Below are positions 1-7,648 of a stretch of DNA of 46,369 nt, one piece after another (within the stretch, counting starts at the first letter, position 1; every line of letters begins with the position of its first letter). Under the pieces are notes generated by a model. The model was given only the letters and a program-made list of their open reading frames with translations. It was not told the origin of the DNA and made no database searches. Made by a program: the position numbers and the translations under genes. The stretch spans positions 1-46,369 of the forward strand of contig NZ_WBMR01000065.1 in NCBI RefSeq assembly GCF_008923365.1, in the 5' to 3' direction. The stretch is from Actinomadura montaniterrae (lineage in GTDB: Bacteria > Actinomycetota > Actinomycetes > Streptosporangiales > Streptosporangiaceae).

Positions 1-165
1 GGCCCGCCGGAGGGCCTCCGCGCCGCGCGCCTGCGGGCGCCCGGCGTGCCGGCCGTCCGGGTCGTCCACGCCGGGGCCGGACGCGGTGGTCCGGGCCAGC
101 GCGAGCCAGCCCGCGTGGTCGCGCGGCGAGGCCTGCCGCGCGGGCTGGTCGCAGGTGGTGGTCAC
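1..165 (-). CDS. N-terminal fragment, probably DszC-like acyl-CoA-dehydrogenase-fold flavin monooxygenase
   Basis: The gene runs off the left edge, so only about 55 N-terminal residues are visible. The start is GTG (165-163), preceded on the minus strand by a GGGAGA ribosome binding site about 7 nt away. The visible part reads as a polar N-terminus followed by a helix (GWLALARTTA) and a segment ending in ALRRA. This resembles the first helices of acyl-CoA-dehydrogenase-fold monooxygenases (DszC, SfnB type), where a similar Ala/Arg helix precedes the 'LRxxGLL' motif. The assignment leans on context: a DszB-like desulfinase and two LLM flavin monooxygenases lie 1-6 kb away. The fragment is too short to prove the family. 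The remainder, with the flavin-binding core, lies outside the window. Confidence 0.5.
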   Translation of the reverse strand, partial: MTTTCDQPARQASPRDHAGWLALARTTASGPGVDDPDGRHAGRPQARGAEALRRA

Positions 166-207
166 GGTGGTCTCCCAAGCGCCGGGAGCGTCCCGGCGGA
201 CGCGGGG

Positions 208-237
208 AGTGTAAGCACCCATCGGGCGAGAAATCAA
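208..237 (-). promoter_or_regulatory. Candidate promoter of the left-edge gene
   Basis: On the minus strand a TTGATT -35 element (237-232) and a TACACT -10 element (213-208) are 18 bp apart. Transcription would start near 201 and give a leader of about 36 nt. The leader contains a perfect 6-bp hairpin (182-196, CCGGGA-GCG-TCCCGG). The match is good but unproven. Confidence 0.4.
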
Positions 238-260
238 CTAAAACAGTAGGAAATACATGT

Positions 261-1052
261 TTACGGACGGGCGGTGCCCTGGCCCGGCCAGCCCCGGCGG
301 TCCTCGGGCGGCAGCAGGAGCACCTCCATCGCCCGCGCGCACGACTGCGCGTGCGCCAGGAACCACGGGACGCGCGCGTCCGTGATGACCTCGGGCGTCG
401 AGCGCAGCGCGAGCGCGTACGGCGCGTGGCCGGACCGGTCCAGCAGCGGGACGGCGAGCGTCCGCACCCCCTCGGCGGACTCGCCGTCGTTCATCGCGTG
501 CCCCGCGGCGCGGACCCGCTCCACCTCCGCGCGCAGCTCGTCCACGTCCGCGATGGTGCGGCCGGTGAGCGGGCGCAGCGGCGCGAGCCCGGACAGGTCG
601 TCGGCGCCCGGCCGCGGCCAGGCCAGCAGCACCTTGCCGAGCGCGGTGGAGTGCAGCGGGCGGCGCAGGCCGACGCCGTCCTCGGAGCGCCGGACGGTGC
701 CGCCGGCGAGCAGCACCGCGTGGTCGCCGCTGCGGATCGCGAGGTCGGCCGTCGTCCCGGTGACCCGGGCCAGGTGCTCCAGCTCCGGCGCGACCCGGTG
801 CAGGCCCTGCCGGTGGAACGACAGCAGGCCCAGCTCGGTCACCGCCGGGCCGAGGCGGTAGCGGGCGGACGCGTCGCGGGCGAGGAACTCCGCGCCCGCG
901 AGGGTCTGCGCGAGCCGGTGCGCGGTCGAGGTGCTGAGGCCGAGGCGGCGGGCGATGCCGGACGCGGTCAGCGGCGCGGCGCCGTCACGGAAGCAGAGCA
1001 GGACGTCCAGCGCGCGCCGCACGGCCTGCCCGCCGGGGGGATGGTGTGCCAT
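261..1052 (-). CDS. IclR-family transcriptional regulator
   Basis: A 263-residue protein with the IclR layout. An N-terminal winged helix-turn-helix (about residues 10-65, with SGIARRLGLSTSTAHRLAQ as the recognition unit) is followed by a GAF-like effector domain (about 80-250) with the usual 'STALGKVLLA' segment. I chose ATG 1052 rather than the in-frame GTG at 1061 because AAGGTGGG lies at the right distance before the ATG. The gene is divergent from the organosulfur operon starting at 1112 and reads toward the DszC-like gene. It is therefore probably the local regulator of sulfur-source use, as repressor or activator. An inverted repeat (1056-1070) overlaps its own ribosome binding site, which suggests autoregulation. 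The effector is unknown; a sulfonate or sulfinate is an inference from context. Confidence 0.93.
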   Translation of the reverse strand: MAHHPPGGQAVRRALDVLLCFRDGAAPLTASGIARRLGLSTSTAHRLAQTLAGAEFLARDASARYRLGPAVTELGLLSFHRQGLHRVAPELEHLARVTGTTADLAIRSGDHAVLLAGGTVRRSEDGVGLRRPLHSTALGKVLLAWPRPGADDLSGLAPLRPLTGRTIADVDELRAEVERVRAAGHAMNDGESAEGVRTLAVPLLDRSGHAPYALALRSTPEVITDARVPWFLAHAQSCARAMEVLLLPPEDRRGWPGQGTARP

Positions 1053-1055
1053 GTT

Positions 1056-1102
1056 TCCCACCTTATGGGATCTACATTGAGTTGGTAGGGATTGTTGGCA
1101 AT
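1056..1102. promoter_or_regulatory. Divergent operator region between iclR-like gene and organosulfur operon
   Basis: Two inverted repeats lie in the 59-bp divergent gap. One is TCCCA-CCTTA-TGGGA (1056-1070), covering the regulator's ribosome binding site. The other is ATTG-TTGG-CAAT (1091-1102), lying between the -35 and -10 of the operon promoter. Both are plausible IclR operator half-sites. Confidence 0.4.
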
Positions 1103-1105
1103 ACT
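1077..1105 (+). promoter_or_regulatory. Candidate promoter of the organosulfur operon, leaderless
   Basis: TTGAGT (1077-1082) and AATACT (1100-1105) are separated by 17 bp. The -10 ends 6 nt before the ATG at 1112. No Shine-Dalgarno sequence precedes that ATG, so the transcript probably begins at or next to the start codon. Confidence 0.5.
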
Positions 1106-1111
1106 CCCGGC

Positions 1112-2128
1112 ATGACCGGCACCCCTCCCGCGGACCTCTGGTTCACCCGCTGTCCCGTCCCCACCGCCACCGGCATCGCCGCAGACCAGGGCTGGCTCGC
1201 GGCGGAGTTCGCCGCCGACGGCATCGCCGTGCGCTCCCTCCAGGACGCGGGCCCCGGGCCGGACCGCGGCGAGCACTTCCGCCACCGCCTTCCCACGCTC
1301 GTCCGCGAGGGCGGCAACGTCCCCGCGCTGTGGGCCCGCTCCACCGGCGCGCCGACCCGCCTCGTCGGCCTCACCTGGTTCGAGGAGCGGCAGGTCGTGC
1401 TGGCCCGGCCCGGCGCGGGCCTGCACGGGCCGCACGACCTGAAGGGCCGCCGGCTCGCCGTCCCGCGCCGCGCCATCGAGATCGACTTCTGGCGGGCGAT
1501 GGCGCTGCGCGGCTTCGACGGCGCGCTGCGCCAGGCCGGGCTCACCCTCGCCGACGCCGAGCTCGTCGACCTCGACGGCGACGCCCTCCCCGGGCAGTGG
1601 GAGGCCGAGCTGGCCGCGCTGCGCGACGGCCGCGTCGACGCCGTCTACACCAAGGGCTCGGTCGCCGTGGAGACCGCCGCCCGCTACGGCGCCGAGGTCG
1701 CGATCGACCTCGACGCCCTGCCGGACCGCCGGTGGCGGGTCAACAACGGGACGCCCCGCCCCATCACCGTCGACCAGCGGCTCCTCGACGAGCACCCGGA
1801 CCTCGTCGTCCGGTTCCTCGCCGTGCTGCTCGGCGCCGCGGACTGGGCCCGCGACCACCCCGCCGACCTCGCCCGCATCCTCGCGGACGAGACCGGGTCC
1901 GGGGCGGAGGGCGTCGCCCGCGCCTACGGCGACGGCTTCCACCGCGAGCTGCACGCCGCGCTCGACGACGACCGCCTCGACCTGCTGGCCGGCCAGGAGG
2001 AGTTCCTGCGCCGGCACGGCTTCCACGACGCCCCGGTGGACGTGTCCGCCTGGGCCGACCCCGCACCCCTCACCGCCGCGCGCGACCTCGTCCCGCGGCT
2101 CGCCTTCGTCGCACAGGAGCATCCATGA
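1112..2128 (+). CDS. DszB-like desulfinase (NMT1/SBP fold, cytosolic)
   Basis: A 338-residue protein of the periplasmic-binding-protein fold without any signal peptide, so it should be cytosolic. It aligns with Rhodococcus DszB (2-(2'-hydroxyphenyl)benzenesulfinate desulfinase, 365 aa). The motif TRCPVPT (Cys14) matches DszB SNCPVPN with the catalytic Cys27. EHF (His55) matches His60. VREGG (Arg65, Gly68) matches Arg70 and Gly73. The His-to-Arg spacing of 10 residues is the same in both. This preserved active site argues for hydrolysis of a C-S bond in an organic sulfinate, releasing sulfite, rather than ligand binding. It is the first gene of a seven-gene overlapping operon (ATGA overlap with the next gene). 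The substrate is unknown, and nothing here shows dibenzothiophene use. A generic pipeline would call it an ABC substrate-binding protein. Confidence 0.8.
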   Translation: MTGTPPADLWFTRCPVPTATGIAADQGWLAAEFAADGIAVRSLQDAGPGPDRGEHFRHRLPTLVREGGNVPALWARSTGAPTRLVGLTWFEERQVVLARPGAGLHGPHDLKGRRLAVPRRAIEIDFWRAMALRGFDGALRQAGLTLADAELVDLDGDALPGQWEAELAALRDGRVDAVYTKGSVAVETAARYGAEVAIDLDALPDRRWRVNNGTPRPITVDQRLLDEHPDLVVRFLAVLLGAADWARDHPADLARILADETGSGAEGVARAYGDGFHRELHAALDDDRLDLLAGQEEFLRRHGFHDAPVDVSAWADPAPLTAARDLVPRLAFVAQEHP

Positions 2129-3129
2129 AGCGCTTCCCCGCCCTCCCGGCCCTGGCCGCCGGCGCCCTCGCGGTCCTGCTCGCCGCCGCGGGCTGCGGCG
2201 GCTCGGACGACGCCGGCGCGTCCGGCGGTGGGACGGTCACCATCCGCGTCCCCGACCCGGGCAACTCCGGGGTGCTCGCCGCCGGGAAGAAGGACGGCAG
2301 CCTCGACAAGGCGCTGTCGGCGGTCCACGCCAAGGTCAAGTGGACCGGCAGCGCCGGGCCGTTCGCGCCCGCCGCGCAGGAGCTGAACGCGGGCGAGCTG
2401 GACTTCGCGCAGGGCTCGATCACGTCCGCGATCGCCGCGCTCGCGCAGAAGCCCGGCTTCAAGCTGTTCGCGCAGATCGCCCCCGACAAGATCGGCGAGG
2501 GGATCCTCGTGCGCAAGGACTCGCCGATCCGGACGCCCCGCGACCTCGTCGGCAAGTCGGTCGCGGTCAACAAGGGCGGCACCGCCGAGTACCTGCTGCT
2601 CAAGGCCCTCGCCGCGTCCGGGATCAAGCCGGACCAGGTGAAGCGCGTCTACCTCAACCCCGCGCAGACCGCCCCGGTGTTCAACTCCGGGAAGGTCGAC
2701 GCGTGGGCGGTGTGGGCGACGTACTCGCTGCCCGAGATGGCCTCGACGGGCGCGCACTTCCTGGTGAACGGCGGGCAGATCGGCTCGCAGAACTACTCGG
2801 TGTGGGCCGTCCGGACGAAGCTCGCCGACGCGCACCCCGAGGTCGTCAAGGCGTTCTACCAGTACCTGCACGACCGGGGGCAGGACCAGATCAAGAACCC
2901 CGGCGCCTACGTCAACGTGTTCACCAAGGCCGGGCCGCAGGCCGTCAGCGGCGACGCCGAGCGGCTCACCGTGCAGAACCTCGCGCAGGGCGCGACCGCC
3001 CAGCCGATCGGCGCGGCCGACCTCGACGGGTTCGCGAGCGTCGCGCGGTTCTTCGCCGACCAGAAGATCACTCCGACGGCGGTCGACGTCAAGCCGTACG
3101 TGGTGGCGCTGCCCGGGAGCGGGACATGA
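2125..3129 (+). CDS. SsuA/TauA-type substrate-binding lipoprotein
   Basis: A 334-residue sulfonate/nitrate/taurine-type binding protein. A lipoprotein signal peptide covers residues 1-24, with the lipobox ending at Cys24 (LLAAAGC). The mature part has the two-lobed NMT1/SBP fold, with 'TPRDLVGKSVAVNKGGTAEY' typical of aliphatic-sulfonate binders. It should be lipid-anchored outside the membrane and deliver substrate to the permease encoded next. The start at 2125 has an AGGAG site six nt upstream and overlaps the desulfinase stop by 4 nt (ATGA), so translation is probably coupled. Confidence 0.92.
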   Translation: MKRFPALPALAAGALAVLLAAAGCGGSDDAGASGGGTVTIRVPDPGNSGVLAAGKKDGSLDKALSAVHAKVKWTGSAGPFAPAAQELNAGELDFAQGSITSAIAALAQKPGFKLFAQIAPDKIGEGILVRKDSPIRTPRDLVGKSVAVNKGGTAEYLLLKALAASGIKPDQVKRVYLNPAQTAPVFNSGKVDAWAVWATYSLPEMASTGAHFLVNGGQIGSQNYSVWAVRTKLADAHPEVVKAFYQYLHDRGQDQIKNPGAYVNVFTKAGPQAVSGDAERLTVQNLAQGATAQPIGAADLDGFASVARFFADQKITPTAVDVKPYVVALPGSGT

Positions 3130-3965
3130 CCGCCGCCCCGGCCGAGACGCGCTCCTACCCGGACCTCGTCGTCCCGCGCCCGCGCATCCCGAAGCCGCGC
3201 CGCCGCGGCGTGAGCGTCGCGCTGCGCACCCTCGGCCCGCTCGCGCTGCTCGGCGGCTGGTGGCTGGCGTCCGCGACCGGCGTCCTCAGCCCCGACGTGC
3301 TCGCCTCGCCCGCGACCGTCGCGGACGCCGCCCGCGAGCTGTGGGCGGACGGCCAGCTCACCGACGCGCTGCGGGTCTCGCTGACCCGCGCCGTCCTCGG
3401 CCTGGCGTTCGGGCTCGCCACCGGGCTGCTGCTCGGCGTCGTCACCGGCTTCTCCCGCCTCGGCGAGGAGCTGCTGGACTCGCCGCTGCAGCTGCTGCGC
3501 GCGCTGCCGTTCCTGTCGCTCGTCCCGCTGTTCATGGTGTGGTTCGGGATCGGCGAGTCGGCGCGGGTCGTGCTGATCGCCGTCGCCACCACGTTCCCGA
3601 TGTACGTCTCGACGGCGGGCGGCGTCCGGAACGTCGACCGGCGGCTGCTGGAGGCGATGCGCACCTTCGGCCTCGGCGGGTGGCGGCTCGTCCGCGAGGT
3701 CGTGCTGCCCGGCGCGCTGCCGTCACTGCTCGCCGGGTTCCGGCTGTCGATGACGCTCAGCGTGATCGCGCTGATCGCCGCCGAGGAGATCAACTCGACG
3801 TCCGGGATCGGCTACCTGATGACGCAGGCGCAGAGCTTCTCGCGCACCGACATCCTGTCGGTCTGCGTGCTGGTGTACGGGCTGCTCGGGCTGGCCGCCG
3901 ACCTGCTCGCGCGCGGCGCCGAGCGGCTGCTGATGCCGTGGCGGGCGAAGGGGGCGGCACGATGA
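3126..3965 (+). CDS. SsuC/TauC-type ABC transporter permease
   Basis: A 279-residue integral membrane protein of the BPD_transp_1 family. A charged Arg/Pro-rich N-terminal tail of about 30 residues is followed by about six hydrophobic segments. The cytoplasmic EAA loop is visible as EAMRTFGLGGWRLVREVVLP and is the docking site for the ATPase. The gene overlaps both neighbours by 4 nt. It forms the channel of a sulfonate-type importer together with the lipoprotein before it and the ATPase after it. Confidence 0.93.
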   Translation: MTAAPAETRSYPDLVVPRPRIPKPRRRGVSVALRTLGPLALLGGWWLASATGVLSPDVLASPATVADAARELWADGQLTDALRVSLTRAVLGLAFGLATGLLLGVVTGFSRLGEELLDSPLQLLRALPFLSLVPLFMVWFGIGESARVVLIAVATTFPMYVSTAGGVRNVDRRLLEAMRTFGLGGWRLVREVVLPGALPSLLAGFRLSMTLSVIALIAAEEINSTSGIGYLMTQAQSFSRTDILSVCVLVYGLLGLAADLLARGAERLLMPWRAKGAAR

Positions 3966-4723
3966 GCACCGCTGTGCACCTGCGCGGGCTGCGCCGGGTC
4001 TTCGGGACCCGCGCCGTCCTGGACGGGGTGGACCTCGACATCGAACGCGGCGAGTTCGTCGCGCTCCTCGGCGCGAGCGGCACCGGCAAGACGACGCTGC
4101 TGCGCATCCTCGGCGCCCTCGACCGGCCGGACGGCGGCACCGTCCTGGTCCCCGAGGCCCGGACGATCGTGTTCCAGGAGCCGCGGCTGGTGCCGTCCAA
4201 GCGCGTCCTCGGCAACGTCGTCGTCGGGCTGCCGCGCGGCGCCGCCGTGCAGGAGCGGGGGCGGCGGGCGCTCGCGGAGGTCGGCCTGGCCGACCACTCC
4301 CGGGCGTGGCCGCACACCCTGTCCGGCGGCGAGGCGCAGCGCGTCGCGCTGGCGCGCGCGCTGGTCCGCGAACCGGAACTGCTGCTGCTGGACGAGCCGT
4401 TCGCCGCGCTCGACGCGCTGACCCGGCTGCGGATGCAGGACCTCGTCGGGGACCTGGTCCGCACGCACCGCCCGGCGGTGCTGCTGGTCACCCACGACGT
4501 GGACGAGGCGATCCGGCTGGCCGACCGCGTCGCGGTGCTGAAGGACGGGCGGCTCGTCACCGACGAGCGGGTGGCGGCGCGGCGTCCCCGCGACGCCGCC
4601 GACCCCGAGTTCACCGCGCTGCGCCGCCGGCTGCTGGCCGACCTCGGCGTCCGCCTCCCGGCGCCCGAGCCGGGCGACGAACAGGAGAAGGCCGGACGGC
4701 CCTCGGAAGGAGCGATACGTTGA
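3962..4723 (+). CDS. SsuB/TauB-type ABC transporter ATPase
   Basis: A 253-residue nucleotide-binding subunit. The Walker A motif GASGTGKTT spans residues 37-45, the signature LSGGEAQR starts at 120, Walker B LLLLDEP at 140-146 and the switch His at 178 (VTHD). Q-loop FQEP is at 71-74. All catalytic motifs are intact. The C-terminal tail of about 50 residues is longer than the catalytic core needs and is Arg/Glu-rich. It energises uptake through the permease encoded upstream. The final codons carry the AAGGAG site of the next gene. Confidence 0.94.
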   Translation: MSTAVHLRGLRRVFGTRAVLDGVDLDIERGEFVALLGASGTGKTTLLRILGALDRPDGGTVLVPEARTIVFQEPRLVPSKRVLGNVVVGLPRGAAVQERGRRALAEVGLADHSRAWPHTLSGGEAQRVALARALVREPELLLLDEPFAALDALTRLRMQDLVGDLVRTHRPAVLLVTHDVDEAIRLADRVAVLKDGRLVTDERVAARRPRDAADPEFTALRRRLLADLGVRLPAPEPGDEQEKAGRPSEGAIR

Positions 4724-5538
4724 CCCGCTTGCATGTCGTGGCGCCGACCCGCGCGCCCGGACGGGCGGTCCTGCCGGACTTCGTCACCGACGTGCGCCCG
4801 CGCGCCGTCGAGCCGGAGCACCGCGCGGTGGGCCGCGCCGCCGAGCTGGGCGGGCTGGACGGCGTGCTCGTCCCGTTCGATCCCGGCGGCCACGACCCGC
4901 TGGTCCTCGCGGCGGCGGTGCTGCGGGACACGCGGCACGTCCAGGTGGCGGCCGAGTTCCATCCGGCGATCGCGACGCCCGTCTACGCGGCGAAGCTGTC
5001 GGCGTCGCTGCAGCGCTACACCGGCGGACGGCTCGCGTGGCGGCTCGCCGTCGACCTCGCCCCGGACGTCGCGCGCGCACACGGCGACTTCCTCGACGGC
5101 CCGGCCCGCTACGCCCGCGCCGACGAGTTCCTCACGATCGCGAAGGGCGTGTGGGGCGAGCGCCCGTACACCTTCGAGGGCGAGCACTTCCAGGTGCTCG
5201 ACGGCGGCTTCCCCGGTTCCCGCGTGCCGCGCCCGTTCCCGCGGGTGTACCTGTCGGGGACGTCCCCGGAGGCGCTCGCGCTGTCCGCCAAGCACGCCGA
5301 CGCGCACCTCATCGGCCCCGACGACGACCCCGGGCTCGTCCCGGACGGCGTCGACGCGGCGCTGCGGCTGCGCGCCGACGTCCAGGACGAGACGGCCCTC
5401 GCCGAGGAGATCCGGCGCCGCGCCGAGGCGGGGATCGCCGAGTTCTTCGTGGAGCCGGCGGCGACGCCCGGCACCGCCTACTGGCTGGCGCAGCGCGTCC
5501 TGCCCCTGCTGCGGAAGGAGACCGAAGGTGTCGGTTGA
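4720..5538 (+). CDS. Short LLM-class flavin-dependent oxidoreductase (SsuD-related)
   Basis: A 272-residue bacterial-luciferase-like TIM-barrel protein. The start is TTG at 4720, overlapping the ATPase stop (TTGA) with AAGGAG 7 nt before it. Family features include FHPAIATPVYAAKLSASLQ (about residue 85), the helix with ADEFLTIAKGVW, and YLSGTSPEALALSAKHAD. It is about 100 residues shorter than SsuD (about 380) and than the next gene's product. Most of the shortening is after the 'SGTSPEAL' strand, where the SsuD insertion and the C-terminal Arg region are reduced. It may use FMNH2 from a separate reductase; no flavin reductase gene is visible in the operon. Whether it is an oxygenase or a partner subunit of the next protein cannot be told. 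Confidence 0.82.
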   Translation: MTRLHVVAPTRAPGRAVLPDFVTDVRPRAVEPEHRAVGRAAELGGLDGVLVPFDPGGHDPLVLAAAVLRDTRHVQVAAEFHPAIATPVYAAKLSASLQRYTGGRLAWRLAVDLAPDVARAHGDFLDGPARYARADEFLTIAKGVWGERPYTFEGEHFQVLDGGFPGSRVPRPFPRVYLSGTSPEALALSAKHADAHLIGPDDDPGLVPDGVDAALRLRADVQDETALAEEIRRRAEAGIAEFFVEPAATPGTAYWLAQRVLPLLRKETEGVG

Positions 5539-6640
5539 CATCTACTGGCGCATCGCGATGGAGGGCGACGCGCCCGCGCTGCGGCTCGGCGACATCACCC
5601 GCGGCGGCTTCGGCCCGTACCTGCCGGGCGCCCTCGGCCCCGGCCTGCGCGGCGGCGCGCCGGACGGGTACGGCCCGGTCGACTACATGGGCGAGGTGGC
5701 GCGGGCGACGGAGCGGTCCGGGTTCGTCGGCGGGCTGATGCCGTCGTTCCCCGAGACCGACGACCCGTGGGCGGCGGCCGCCGCGCTCGCCGGGGAGACC
5801 ACCGCCTACCGGTTCATGATCGCGTTCCAGCCCGGGTTCCTGCACCCGGTGCAGGCGGCGCGGATGTCGGCGTCGCTGCAGGCCGCGACGGGCGGGCGCG
5901 TCGTCTACAACATCATCTCCGGCGGCGGCGGGCCGCAGCAGCTGTGGTGGGGCGACAAGGTCGCGCACGACGACCGGTACGCCCGCACCTCGGAGTTCCT
6001 CGACGTGCTGAAGGGCGTGTGGGACGGCCCGTTCGACCACGAGGGCCGCTTCTACCGGGTCGAGAGCGCGGCGCTCCCGCCGGAGCTGCGCGGGCAGCCG
6101 TTCCCCGAGATCTTCTTCTCCGGCTCGTCGCCCGCCGCGATCGCCGCCGCGGGCCGGCACGCCGACTACTACCTGTCCTGGCTGGAGCCGTTCGACGCGC
6201 TGGCCGCGAAGTTCGCCCTGGTCCGCGAGCACAGCGACACGCCGCCGAAGTTCGCCGTCCGCGTCGACGTCCTCGCCCGCGAGACGGAGGAGGAGGCGTG
6301 GGAGGAGGTCCGCGCGGGCTGGGCGCGGCTCGGCGACGCGCAGCGCACCCCGGACGCGTCCGAGTCCGTCGGCTGGCAGCGGGGCCGCGCGTTCACCGCG
6401 GGCGCCGGCGACGACTTCCGCGACCTCGAAGTGCAGCCCAACGTGTGGGGCGGCTTCAACCGGCTCCGGCCGGGCCCGCTGTTCGGGCTCGTCGGCGACT
6501 ACCACCAGGTCGCCGCCCGGCTCGACGAACTGATCGACCTCGGCGTGGACGCCTTCATCCTCGCGGGCGTCCCGCACCTCGAGGAGGCCCAGCGCGTGGG
6601 CCGCCACGTCCTCCCCCTGCTGAAAGGAAAGATCGCATGA
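5528..6640 (+). CDS. SsuD-type FMNH2-dependent sulfonate monooxygenase (LLM class)
   Basis: A 370-residue luciferase-like monooxygenase of SsuD length. Recognisable segments are FQPGFLHPVQAARMSASLQ (100-118), TSEFLDVLKGVW (154-165), ADYYLSWLEP (212-221) and SVGWQR (280-285). The last resembles the SsuD 'SVGxxR' loop carrying the active-site arginine. The start is GTG 5528, inside the end of the previous gene (11-nt overlap), with GGAAGGAG 7 nt upstream. In this family the enzyme oxidises alkanesulfonates to aldehyde plus sulfite. Next to a desulfinase it could instead act on a sulfone, as DszA does. The region equivalent to the SsuD Cys54 motif reads PSFPETDDPW with no cysteine. Substrate range is not readable from sequence. 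Confidence 0.88.
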   Translation: MSVDIYWRIAMEGDAPALRLGDITRGGFGPYLPGALGPGLRGGAPDGYGPVDYMGEVARATERSGFVGGLMPSFPETDDPWAAAAALAGETTAYRFMIAFQPGFLHPVQAARMSASLQAATGGRVVYNIISGGGGPQQLWWGDKVAHDDRYARTSEFLDVLKGVWDGPFDHEGRFYRVESAALPPELRGQPFPEIFFSGSSPAAIAAAGRHADYYLSWLEPFDALAAKFALVREHSDTPPKFAVRVDVLARETEEEAWEEVRAGWARLGDAQRTPDASESVGWQRGRAFTAGAGDDFRDLEVQPNVWGGFNRLRPGPLFGLVGDYHQVAARLDELIDLGVDAFILAGVPHLEEAQRVGRHVLPLLKGKIA

Positions 6641-7551
6641 GCCTGCGCGTCGGCTACTTCCCGCAGAACAACTCGCTGTGGGTGCTGCGGCACCGCGGCA
6701 TCCTGGAACGGTCCGTCCCGGACGTGGAGTGGGTGGACCTGCGGTCGCTGCCCGCCGGCGACCGTCCCGCGCCCACCGAGGGCCTGCCGTCCGGGCACGG
6801 CGACCACCTGTTCGACGGCGGCTACGACTTCATCGGCACCGGCTCCACCCCGCCCGTCACCGCGCAGGCCAAGGGGCACGACGTCGTCTACGTCGCGATC
6901 TCCGGGCCGCGCGTCGAGAACGGCCGGATCGTCGTCCCGGACGACTCCCCGATCGCCGGGCCCGCCGACCTCAAGGGGCGGCGCGTCGCGCTCGGCCACG
7001 GCTCCTGGCAGACCACGCTGCTGCTGCTCGCCCTGGAGAAGGCGGGCTTGACCTGGAGCGACATCGAGCCGGTGGACGCCTACGGCAACGCCGCCGAGCT
7101 GTTCCTGAACGGCGACGTCGACGCCTGGGTCGGCTCCTACCCGTACCTCACCGACGTGGAGAAGCAGCGTCCCGTCCGGACCGTCATCGAGACGCCGGGC
7201 CTGTTCAGCCACCGCTCGCTGTGGTTCACCAGCCGGGCGTTCGCGACCGAGCGGCGCGACGACCTGGCCGCGATCGTCGCCGCGCTGAAGGAGTCGGACG
7301 CCTGGATCGAGGCGAACCCGCGCGAGGCCGCGAAGCTGTTCGCCGACGACGACGGCGGCGACCTCGACGCCTGGGAGCACGCGCTGCGCACCCGCCCCTG
7401 GGGCCTGAACCCGGTGGACGAGGGCTTCGTCGCCGAGCAGCAGCACGCCGCCGACCTCTTCCACGCCAACGGCCTGATCCCGCGCCCGGTCACCGTCGCG
7501 GACGCGGTCCTGCCCGAGATCAACGAGCTGGTCGCCGCGCCCGCGTCCTGA
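6637..7551 (+). CDS. Cysteine-free cytosolic SBP-fold protein (SsuA/DszB-related), function unknown
   Basis: A 304-residue protein of the sulfonate-binding-protein fold. It starts directly with the first beta strand (LRVGYFPQNNSLWVLRHRG) and has no signal peptide. ADLKGRRVALGHGSWQTTLLLLALEKAG and DVDAWVGSYPYLTDVE are typical of SsuA-like binders. It contains no cysteine, so it cannot use the Cys chemistry of the DszB-like protein at 1112. Other members of this fold without export signals serve as cytosolic enzymes or ligand scavengers. Here it may bind the substrate or product for the monooxygenases, or be a different C-S bond enzyme. It overlaps the SsuD-type gene by 4 nt and closes the operon before a strong terminator. 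Confidence 0.78.
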   Translation: MSLRVGYFPQNNSLWVLRHRGILERSVPDVEWVDLRSLPAGDRPAPTEGLPSGHGDHLFDGGYDFIGTGSTPPVTAQAKGHDVVYVAISGPRVENGRIVVPDDSPIAGPADLKGRRVALGHGSWQTTLLLLALEKAGLTWSDIEPVDAYGNAAELFLNGDVDAWVGSYPYLTDVEKQRPVRTVIETPGLFSHRSLWFTSRAFATERRDDLAAIVAALKESDAWIEANPREAAKLFADDDGGDLDAWEHALRTRPWGLNPVDEGFVAEQQHAADLFHANGLIPRPVTVADAVLPEINELVAAPAS

Positions 7552-7571
7552 CCCGCCGCCGCTTCGCCCCC

Positions 7572-7597
7572 GGGGTCCCGGCCCGTTCCGGGACCCC
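7572..7597 (+). terminator. Terminator of the organosulfur operon
   Basis: A perfect 10-bp stem (GGGGTCCCGG/CCGGGACCCC) with a 6-nt loop lies 20 nt after the last stop. There is no T-tract, as is common in actinobacteria. Confidence 0.75.
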
Positions 7598-7648
7598 TCC
7601 CGGCCGTCCGCCGTTACGTTGGCCGCCAAGCGAGAGAGGATGGATGAC

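Noticed and set aside
1112..2128. Ordinary ABC substrate-binding protein
   Set aside because: There is no signal peptide, and DszB's Cys, His, Arg and Gly active-site residues are present with near-identical spacing.
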